NCBI RefSeq assembly: GCF_016746095.1
Contig: NZ_JAERTY010000004.1
Location: 186,001-250,000, forward strand
Direction of reading: 5' to 3'
From: Sphingobacterium faecale
GTDB lineage: Bacteria > Bacteroidota > Bacteroidia > Sphingobacteriales > Sphingobacteriaceae
DNA length: 64,000 nucleotides
Below the pieces are notes generated by a model, which was not told the DNA's origin, ran no database searches, and worked only from the letters and a program-made list of their open reading frames with translations. Every line of letters starts with the position of its first letter. Positions within the stretch are counted from its first letter, which is position 1. A program made the translations under genes and the position numbers. Positions 25,556 to 32,640 of the stretch are shown here, one piece after another.

Positions 25556-27511
25556 TTATAATACTTTGTTGATTATATGCACTACACCGTTGCTTCCCTG
25601 CATATTGCTCGCATTGGACAATGGTGCAGCTACATTGGCCTGATATTGTATCCGGAATGTATCCCATGCACCCGAAAAGGTGAGGTATTCGCCTCTTTTA
25701 TTTGTCAACTGCCCATTGAACACCCCATCCGTAAATAAATGTCTATTGGTAACGATATGCCTATTGACAATAGTTTTAGCAGCATCTGCACTAATTGTAG
25801 CCACGTTTATCCCAGCAGCACTGATAGCGGCATTCGACGGTGCAAAAACCGAATACGTAAAGAAACCCGTCAGCTGCAGCTCTCCCGCCATCAGCGCTTT
25901 ATCCACGAGCGACTTAAAACTAGAAAGACTGGCATTGGATTGAATTTCCTTCCATACCGTATTTTCCGTATCCAGCCGGTCCAACGGTTGCAAGAACCCA
26001 TCAATTTCATAGATAGCTCCTGTCGGCTTAGACCATACCGGGGTAGGAGTCAGCAGGTTTACAGCGTGCCCCGTATAATCATAAAACTTATTATTATCAT
26101 AGAGGATGTATCCCTCATCAGTTGGATAAAACCGTTTCTTGAAACCACCGTCAGCATGTGCATCAAAATGGAATATTCCGGTTTTACACTCCTTTAATCT
26201 AGCTTCGAGTCCGATAGCGTCCATATCCTGCGCAAAAGGCGAACCCCATACCTCATCCGACTGTACCAGGAGCGTCTTAGGGCTATGCTGATAGAACAAG
26301 ACATCCACCAGGCCCGACCCCAATCCCCTATTGGTCATCATCCAGAACCATTGGCTATATTCCTTGTATTTCATCATGATTCCAGAGCGGACACTGCTCA
26401 TCTCCGGAGATTCCATAAGTCGGTTCGTTTTATAAATAAACGAGTTGCTCGCCGGTGTCACGCCTTGGATTGATTCCAGCACCGGATTACCGAAGCGTAT
26501 AAAACCCGTCAATGCATTCCACTGCGGATCATTTCTGACCAGATCAGAATGATACCAGAGATTAGCATGCACACTGGACCGGATAAACGAATACATGACA
26601 TGCGGAGGCACCGAATCGAGGGTGTTATCCAGCAGATTCATATAAGGCGCAAAGTAAGCCGCTATAGCTTCATTTGTCGGGGCAAACAAAGTTGACAATA
26701 TATTCTCATCGGCTAGATTCCGACCAAAAGAAAAGTTTTTATATAATGTGGTATCCACATTACCGTTTTCATCGACATCGCCCAGCACGTATTGGGCATG
26801 GCGTTCTACCCATTGGCTAAAAATAGAAAGATCAGGGTCATTCGCCAGGGCCATATCCGTACGCAGGGCCGGATACAAAGGCGCATCCAGTACATGTACC
26901 ACCCCATTCCGCGCATCGATATCATATTCAGATTTTGAGATCCTTACCCCTTCTACAAAATATCCTGCTCCATCGTGCTCCCCGTACATATATTCAAAGT
27001 CACTGGCCTGTGCGGTAAAGAAAGACGGAGTGAGAATACGGAGGTTTTTACCCACGTTTTTGCCCTCACTCCTCGTTTTATAGTTAGTGATTCTACTCTT
27101 ACTGATCGCACTCTGTGTCGCTGTATACCGTTTCTCCAGATCATAGGTATAGTACATACCATTGATAAAATGGTAATTTATATAAGCACGTACTTCGGTG
27201 AGGGGCACCTGCTCCAACGACGAATACTTCAGCTTATCAAAGAAATAAGCCTTAACAAAATCGTCCTTGGGAGCCAGACAGGTATAAATAGCGGATTCAC
27301 TTAAGGACTTCCGCAGGTCGGCTTTATCTATAAGGGAGAGGAACAAACCATACTCTCCTTTTTCCTCCAAAATACCCAGTATGCTATTTCCCAAAGTACT
27401 CTTCGGATGGTAATATTCATTAAAATGCTTGTTGCATGACTGCATACAGCACATACCAAAAAACAAAATAACTGTAAGGTAACGTAAATAATTAGCTTGC
27501 ATAACTGCCAT
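25556..27511 (-). CDS. Multi-FAS1-domain lipoprotein, first gene of the sialic-acid locus
   Basis: 651 residues from the ATG at 27511 (27502 is also possible). The lipobox is CCMQSC. At least three FAS1 units can be seen. The first ends NGVVHVLDAPLYP (about residue 200), the middle one has LSTLFAPTNEAIAAYF, and the last spans about 525-651 with YSVFAPSNAAISAAG and NGVVHIINKVL. FAS1 domains mediate adhesion or ligand binding and are uncommon as lead genes of glycan loci. Being first behind a regulated promoter, it is probably expressed strongly. A role like SusE/SusF surface binding proteins is inferred only. Confidence 0.83.
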   Translation of the reverse strand: MAVMQANYLRYLTVILFFGMCCMQSCNKHFNEYYHPKSTLGNSILGILEEKGEYGLFLSLIDKADLRKSLSESAIYTCLAPKDDFVKAYFFDKLKYSSLEQVPLTEVRAYINYHFINGMYYTYDLEKRYTATQSAISKSRITNYKTRSEGKNVGKNLRILTPSFFTAQASDFEYMYGEHDGAGYFVEGVRISKSEYDIDARNGVVHVLDAPLYPALRTDMALANDPDLSIFSQWVERHAQYVLGDVDENGNVDTTLYKNFSFGRNLADENILSTLFAPTNEAIAAYFAPYMNLLDNTLDSVPPHVMYSFIRSSVHANLWYHSDLVRNDPQWNALTGFIRFGNPVLESIQGVTPASNSFIYKTNRLMESPEMSSVRSGIMMKYKEYSQWFWMMTNRGLGSGLVDVLFYQHSPKTLLVQSDEVWGSPFAQDMDAIGLEARLKECKTGIFHFDAHADGGFKKRFYPTDEGYILYDNNKFYDYTGHAVNLLTPTPVWSKPTGAIYEIDGFLQPLDRLDTENTVWKEIQSNASLSSFKSLVDKALMAGELQLTGFFTYSVFAPSNAAISAAGINVATISADAAKTIVNRHIVTNRHLFTDGVFNGQLTNKRGEYLTFSGAWDTFRIQYQANVAAPLSNASNMQGSNGVVHIINKVL

Positions 27512-27585
27512 TTTAGGTCCACAATTCTTGCTTAACAACTCTATAATTGATTCATAACCAACCGTCGCAAAATAACTTAATGTTG

Positions 27586-27601
27586 TTATGTACTACAAAT
27601 A
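27586..27601 (-). promoter_or_regulatory. Putative operator before the first gene of the sialic-acid locus
   Basis: TTATGTACTACAAATA is identical over 16 bases to the site at nanH and nearly identical to one before gntR. It overlaps the -7 box of the promoter here and extends over the expected transcription start, a position suited to repression. The wider region gives GTAGT-N5-ACAAC on the minus strand, an almost symmetric pair of arms. Confidence 0.6.
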
Positions 27602-27626
27602 TAATTAATAATAAATAAAATGCAAG
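27596..27626 (-). promoter_or_regulatory. Promoter of the long sialic-acid operon
   Basis: On the minus strand TATATTTG (27596-27603) matches the Bacteroidota -7 consensus. CTTG at 27623-27626 matches the -33 TTTG at three of four bases, with the expected 19-base spacing. The predicted start lies about 80 bases before the FAS1 gene. It would drive FAS1, SusC, SusD, FAS1, SusC, SusD and two sialidases. Confidence 0.6.
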
Positions 27627-27685
27627 CGTAATTTTTTTTTGTAAATATTTCTTGTGAATTTTAATCCCTAGCGCGCACACATTGT

Positions 27686-27988
27686 GTGGTCTATCCCTGT
27701 CACCGACCACAACAGAAAATAGCTGATTATGTACGCGATAGACGGCTTGTGTTGGAGCTTACTCAAGATGGATTGTCACAGCGCTCGGGTGTACCGTTGG
27801 CTACATTACGTAAATTCGAACAGAAAGGAATAATATCACTCGAATCGTTACTGAAACTACTTTTAGTCGTTGGTGGCCCAGAGGATATTATAGTGGCGCT
27901 AGAGCCTGACAAGCCCATCTTTACATCGATTGACGATGTTCTGAAGGAAGGCAATACAGCTTATCGCAAAACAGGACGGAGGAAATAA
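27686..27988 (+). CDS. XRE-family DNA-binding protein, HipB-like antitoxin
   Basis: About 100 residues. A helix-turn-helix is visible in LVLELTQDGLSQRSGVPLAT followed by LRKFEQKGIISLESLLKLL, the usual recognition helix and cap of XRE proteins. The frame opens at a GTG at 27686 and no ATG is present, so the true start is uncertain and may be lost. Its stop overlaps the ATG of the hipA-like frame (TAATG), the usual hipBA arrangement. Because the hipA partner is broken, this is at best an orphan antitoxin or regulator. Confidence 0.7.
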   Translation: MVYPCHRPQQKIADYVRDRRLVLELTQDGLSQRSGVPLATLRKFEQKGIISLESLLKLLLVVGGPEDIIVALEPDKPIFTSIDDVLKEGNTAYRKTGRRK

Positions 27989-28306
27989 TGAAAACAGTAA
28001 GAGAAATTAAAGTTAGCTTATGCTTCGACAGGAATATACAGCCTATTGGACGCCTAGCTATGCGCGATCAGATTGTATATTTTGAATACGACAATACATT
28101 TATACAACATGGATTAGAAATTTCTCCCTTTCGCCTACCTTTGCGGGGCGGAGTACTTAACCTACCTACTCGACCATTCTAAGGATTAGCTGGCGTATTT
28201 AGTGATAGCTTACCCGATGGATGGATGGGGAAGGCTCCTTTTTGATAGATTGGCTAGATCCCAAGGTATACTTCTAAATGAAGCGAATCCTTTTATGAAT
28301 ATCTAA
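27988..28306 (+). pseudogene. hipA-like kinase toxin, N-terminal remnant with stop and frameshift
   Basis: The first 64 codons match the HipA N-terminal domain (QPIGRLAMRDQIVYFEYD, GLEISPFRLPL). A TAA at 28180-28182 interrupts the frame, but the family sequence continues directly after it as GLAGVFSDSLPDGW. A frameshift follows, and another frame continues DRLARSQGILLNEANPF to about 28306. The kinase domain that should follow cannot be traced. Intact HipA proteins are over 300 residues, so this copy cannot make an active toxin. Confidence 0.8.
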
Positions 28307-28665
28307 ATATAGCTCTTATATATCTATAAAGTATAACAGGATACAACTTCAAAGTAATAATTGAAAGGCTTTAAACTTGAAAAGCTCCTGTCGATGAGAC
28401 TTAATCTATTTCCCGAAGCAAGACTACACATAGAAAAGTCGCTATAAACCGATGATAGTAAAGCTGAAAGCTGGAGCTTTATGGGTTATATTATCTTGAT
28501 ATATTAAGGACAAAGATGTACAGAGAAGCCGTCACTAAGCGAAAAAAGATTGGACATAATTCGCCCTATTAAGAAAATATTTTTGTCTCACTTTTTTTAA
28601 AACAACGCAACATACTAACAAACTGTCACTTACAACACGAAATAGGAGAAAAAAGGGATAACTCT

Positions 28666-29232
28666 TACATTGATGTAAAAGTGATTTACATGCAGGTAGA
28701 AGTGAGCTACATCCATGTAAACCCAAAATACATTGATGTAAAATAGAATTGCATGTATGTAAACGTGATTTACATGCAGGTAAAAGTGAACTACATTCAT
28801 GTAAATGCAAAATGCATGCATGTAAAACAGAGTTGCATACATGTAAACGGGATTTACATGCAGGTAAAAGTGAACTACATACATGTAAACCCAAAATACA
28901 TTGATGTAAACCAAAGCTGCATACATGTAAACGGGATTTACATGCAGGTAGAAGTGAACTGCATACATGTAAACCCAAAATACATTGATGTAAACCAGAG
29001 CTGCATACATGTAAACGTGATTTACATGCAGGTAGAAGTGAACTACATACATGTAAACCCAAAATACATTGATGTAAACCAGAGCTGCAGGCATGTAAAC
29101 GTGATTTACAGGCAGGTAGAAGTGAACTACATTCATGTAAATGCAAAATACATGCATGTAAACCAGAATTGCATGCATGTAAACGTGATTTGCAGGCATG
29201 CGGAAGCAAAGTGCATTCATGTAAACGGGATT
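28666..29232. repeat. Tandem array of 27 units of 21 bp with 84-bp higher-order period
   Basis: Exactly 567 bases divide into 27 head-to-tail units of 21 bases with no insertion or deletion. Each unit begins with a dyad of the form TACATNNATGTA (variants TGCAT..., and TACATGCAGGTA in every fourth unit), followed by a 9-base spacer. Four unit types alternate in fixed order, recognisable by spacers such as GAAGTGAAC, AACCCAAAA, AACCAGAGC and AACGTGATT, giving an 84-bp higher-order repeat. Outer copies are more diverged than central ones. Because 21 is divisible by 3, long frames stay open on both strands; none has a convincing start or known fold. It lies in a decayed region beside the hipBA remnant. 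Function unknown. Confidence 0.93.
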
Positions 29233-29828
29233 GGCACCATCCCGCTAAGTGTGTAAGTTCCGCAACGATAAGCCCAGAACTTGTAGCATTTCTTCTTGAC
29301 AGAGTCTTCAGCCTTGATCTAGTGAGCTTTCTAGATGCCTAATTTTTTGTTTTGAAATACGATTTTGACGCAGGTATAAGTGTCTCGAATCATAATCAGA
29401 TTTTTAAAGCCGTTATACTTAGTTCAATTCATAACTGATTAAGATAATGATAAAAAAGCCTATTTATCAAACAGATTTCCTTTCAGGTGCTATACCAAGC
29501 TCTTTCAGAACTTCTAAGCTATTAAAGGATATATTATTTTTTATTCAATAGGCTTAGCACACAAACATCTTACTTCGCCATAGATCGAAATGGCGACTTA
29601 GTTGTGCCAAATGAATCTGTAGGCAGTAGGATTCTTGTGCTGTTCCCTATTGGTGCAGGTCAATTATCTACTACGAATACATATAGACGAGTAAACTGAT
29701 CTTCCTTGTAATCAATACAAACAACTCGCATTTTCTAAACAAACTATGTTATATTTGACCAAAATTCCTTAAGATGGATACTGAAAGGAATTAAGGAGGA
29801 AGAAACGTTAGCAAGCCAACAACCAGCT
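29233..29828. other. Intergenic stretch with a probable coding remnant
   Basis: Most of this stretch shows no gene. A 58-codon frame at 29526-29699 (plus strand), with TSYFAIDRNGDLVVPNE and RILVLFPIGAGQL, looks coding-like but has no start codon and opens just after a stop. It is probably the end of a degraded gene, family not recognised. A short open stretch at about 29258-29341 is similar in kind and weaker. Confidence 0.4.
29750..29757 (+). promoter_or_regulatory. -7 promoter element before the orphan membrane protein
   Basis: TATATTTG matches TAnnTTTG exactly, 71 bases before the ATG at 29829. No clear -33 TTTG is found at the right distance. A good AGGAGG at 29795-29800 lies too far (28 bases) from that ATG to be its usual ribosome-binding site. 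Confidence 0.35.
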
Positions 29829-30923
29829 ATGAATCAGAAACTTAAAGAAATACAAAAGCAAATCAGGAAGGTACATAAGTTTGCTTTTACCCCCAAATAT
29901 AAATTTGAATTTGCTACTCAACTTTCTAAAGGTGCTTTTTTTGCAATTACTAATCAAACTTTTGAAAGGTTAGAATGGGATGTAATCTTTATTGATGAAT
30001 ACTCGATTGAGGCTAAACGAAAAGTTAAAAGTTTAGGAATAGCTCAATATACAGAATCCATAACTGCAACTTATAATTACGGAACTGTAACCGTGAAAAG
30101 TGAATCATTAGGGAACGAATTTTGGGATAATGGACGAAATTCAAAACGAGTTCAGCTTTTTATACACGTATTTCAAGATATTGAAAAGAAATACGATCGC
30201 GAAGAACTAAAGAAACTTGAAAAAGAACAAGAATCGAAAGAAAATTGGGATGACTATCAAATCCCGACTGGATTACCAGCACCAAAACCTATACGAAAAT
30301 CGAACATTGTCTTTCCTATCCTCACGGCATCTGTAGCTTCTATATTATTGGCATTTGTTATAGCTAAAATTGCATTAACGGGGAACTACGTAATGATTTT
30401 GTTTGAATATTTTGTCGGTATTGCTTTAGCTTTTTCTATAAAAACAGGAATCAAATTAGGAAATTTTACGGATTTCAATAAATTAAAAAACATTTTGATA
30501 GCTTCTATATGTGTAGTTTTCATTGGAGATCAGATTTTTCAATATAATATTTCCTTAACTGAAAATAATTTGGAGAGAATCGGCTTTTTTGAATTTCTTA
30601 AACTCAGACTCGAAAAAGGGCTAATCATAAAAAACATAAATGTTGGGAGTATAGGTTTAATTGTCAGCTGGATAATACAGTTAGGATTTTCATTTGCTTT
30701 TGGATACGTCTCTTTAACCAGATTTTTAATTTCATACGTTATAAAAAGAATTCCGACAGAGGTTATTGATTTTGCATTTTTTCATTTCTTAAAAGATAAA
30801 GATGAACATCAAGTCAGATCTGAATTATCATCGTTGGGTTGGTCGGATAAACAGCATCAAAATGAAGTTTTTGAGGCTATAAGTGGGATGATAGGAAATA
30901 ATGAATTGAATAGGACTACTTAA
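29829..30923 (+). CDS. Membrane protein of unknown function
   Basis: 364 residues, not recognised. Residues 1-125 are soluble and mixed alpha/beta. A charged, coiled-coil-like stretch (about 118-140, DIEKKYDREELKKLEKEQE) precedes membrane segments at about 160-183, 187-207, 221-236 and 272-295. A short charged C-terminal tail (about 318-364) contains LKDKDEHQVRSELSSLGWS. No signal peptide and no catalytic motif. The strong AGGAGG lies 28 bases upstream of this ATG, and the frame is open upstream through that region, so translation could start earlier at a non-ATG codon. Codon use is AT-rich, unlike the sialic-acid locus, which fits recent acquisition. Confidence 0.7.
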   Translation: MNQKLKEIQKQIRKVHKFAFTPKYKFEFATQLSKGAFFAITNQTFERLEWDVIFIDEYSIEAKRKVKSLGIAQYTESITATYNYGTVTVKSESLGNEFWDNGRNSKRVQLFIHVFQDIEKKYDREELKKLEKEQESKENWDDYQIPTGLPAPKPIRKSNIVFPILTASVASILLAFVIAKIALTGNYVMILFEYFVGIALAFSIKTGIKLGNFTDFNKLKNILIASICVVFIGDQIFQYNISLTENNLERIGFFEFLKLRLEKGLIIKNINVGSIGLIVSWIIQLGFSFAFGYVSLTRFLISYVIKRIPTEVIDFAFFHFLKDKDEHQVRSELSSLGWSDKQHQNEVFEAISGMIGNNELNRTT

Positions 30924-31310
30924 AAAAACACGCTAAACATACATTAGTAATAGACCATCTGAGTAAAAGTGGATTGTCCATATACTGTCTTTTTGCAAAG
31001 AAGTTATAAACCAATTTGTAGATGGATAATAGTAACAAAGCGAATGGCCATAACGTTGTTCCATCAATTGCTCTGTTTGCCAGACGACTATTTTTTTCTG
31101 TAACTGTATGAGACAACTCTTTTTGTTTTCAAGCTGCGAGTATGTGTCCGTAACGAATACCTGAACTTCCGTGGGTAGATGCGTATCTTCTCTATCATCA
31201 TTCTTTATTCATTCTGACAATACGGGGATAAAATTTGCCTTGGATATCAATTTTGATTTTTTCTCACCATCTCTTAAAAATATTTTTGATATTCATTCCA
31301 ACATTTGCAT

Positions 31311-31611
31311 CAGGATATAGGACAATTGAATATATATGTCCGTATCTTTGACGAGATAAAAAGAAAACAAGACGATAATCCGACTATAGGTCTGCTGCTC
31401 TGTACGGAAATAGACCGCACTGTCCTTAAATAACGATATACCGAACGAAAGCAAGCAATTATTTGCCAGTAAGTATCTCCCCTACCTCTCCTCTGAGGAA
31501 GAACTGGAAGTAGAAATCGAAAGGAAGGAAAATATATTGCGCGAACGGGGTGTAATATACACTTTCAGTGATGAATTGCATCGGGTAGCCCTCATTCTCT
31601 CTTTTAGATAA
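31311..31611 (+). pseudogene. YhcG/DUF1016-type PDDEXK nuclease, C-terminal remnant with frameshift
   Basis: Translation gives GQLNIYVRIFDEIKRKQ followed by DDNPTIGLLLCTEIDRTV, a close match to the conserved end of the YhcG (DUF1016) nuclease domain. One extra base near 31431 shifts the frame, after which YDIPNESKQLFASKYLPYL and SSEEELEVEIERKENIL continue the family to a TAA at 31611. The N-terminal domain is not found upstream. The rest of the gap 30924-31703 shows nothing I can support. Confidence 0.72.
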
Positions 31612-31703
31612 AACTATATCAGGATCATAAATTGATATACATAATTTTTAATAAAAAATATAAAAAAACAATTAAAATAACTTATTTTCGTTAAAAAAAA
31701 GAA

Positions 31704-32353
31704 ATGAAAAAAAAAAAAAAATAACCACATTCCTAGTATTATGTTCCCTAAGCACTGCAGCTATAGCTCAGATAAATTATGGTGTTAAAGGAGGAGTAAA
31801 TCTGGGTAAATCCAGTTATTCTGAAGCTAATTTTAAAGACTATCAGACAAATAACGTATCTTTTTACATTACAGGATATAGCGAGTTTGGTATAGCAAAA
31901 AATACATTTATACAACCTGGGATATCCTTGCAAGGTAAAGGTGATAAATACAAGTTTGATAAAAATAATTTGGATGGCAGTGTCACTTGGAGCACTATGT
32001 CCATAGAAATCCCTGTCAATGCAGTTTATTATATTCCTACTGGTGTATCGGGATCTTTTTTTCTGGGAGCAGGTCCTTATATAGGCTTTAATGTCAGTGG
32101 AAAACAAAAAGCTACAGGTAATATTGACAATTGGGTGAGCAATGGTAGTAAAAACCTAAAATTCACTGGTAGTGAAAGAGATATGAACCTTATAGATGCA
32201 GGTTTGAATTTTATGGGTGGCTATAAGTTGAACAATGGGTTATTAGTCAATGTAGGTTACGGTTTAGGTTTAAGTAATCTATCACCGAGTAATGACTCCG
32301 ATAGAAAATTATCAAATAGAACATTTTCTTTCGGGATCGGGTATCAACTTTAA
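31704..32353 (+). pseudogene. Outer-membrane beta-barrel protein gene, out of frame at a 15-A run
   Basis: ATG at 31704 is followed by 15 A residues (31707-31721) and then TAA in frame, giving only MKKKKK-stop. With one more or two fewer A residues the frame would read lysines, then ITTFLVLCSLSTAAIAQ, a good signal peptide, and continue to 32353 as a porin-like barrel (GVKGGVNLGKSSY, GSFFLGAGPYIGFNVSGK, TFSFGIGYQL). The downstream frame is otherwise intact at about 211 codons. Thus it is either a phase-variable or slippage-dependent gene, a recent pseudogene, or a homopolymer sequencing error. The fold matches the OMP_b-brl group. No partner gene is apparent. Confidence 0.7.
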
Positions 32354-32394
32354 GAATACCCGATATAGTTCTGGGATCAGCATGCAATTCGTAG

Positions 32395-32640
32395 CTTTAA
32401 AATTGAAAGAAGCTGGTGCTGCTCGTGTCTTTGATATAAGTAATATCTTAGACTCATCACTATTGATCTCTTTTGGAAAGACATTAGTCTGTGCACCGAC
32501 TAATGTCTTTCCAATCAAATTGGGGGTTGATCTACCTATTCTTTGAATCAGGTCTTGATATTTACCAGGGATAGTACTGTCATCGCATACGAACCAACCT
32601 TTTAAAAATTGGCTATTTCTAAAGTCATTATAGGTTAATA
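32395..32640 (-). pseudogene. Tail-collar-like protein fragment
   Basis: Read on the minus strand, the stretch gives FLKGWFVCDDSTIPGKYQ, DLIQRIGRSTPNLIGKT and LVGAQTNVF. The spacing GW-CD-ST-P...STPNL-GKTLVG is that of tail-collar (phage tail fibre / microcystin-dependent) domains. There is no proper start and the match fades toward 32395. It lies between two convergent genes and is probably a leftover of a larger gene. The family call rests on motif memory only. Confidence 0.4.
32473..32514. repeat. Perfect 17-bp inverted repeat
   Basis: TTGGAAAGACATTAGTC (32473-32489) and GACTAATGTCTTTCCAA (32498-32514) pair without mismatch around TGTGCACC. No T-run follows on either strand, so it is not a standard intrinsic terminator, although it lies between two convergent genes. 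It falls inside the tail-collar-like fragment. Confidence 0.8.

Noticed and set aside
27686-28306. Functional hipBA toxin-antitoxin system
   Set aside because: The hipA frame has an internal stop and a frameshift, and its kinase domain is absent.
28535-29220. Two long minus-strand frames across the array as real cysteine- or tyrosine-rich proteins
   Set aside because: A 21-bp period keeps frames open automatically. No signal peptide, ribosome-binding site or known repeat family supports them.
28666-29232. Tandem array as a CRISPR
   Set aside because: The units are contiguous 21-mers with only small differences. There are no unique spacers of constant length and no cas genes nearby.
32473-32514. 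Perfect hairpin as an intrinsic terminator
   Set aside because: Neither strand has a T-run after the stem, so a standard mechanism is not supported.
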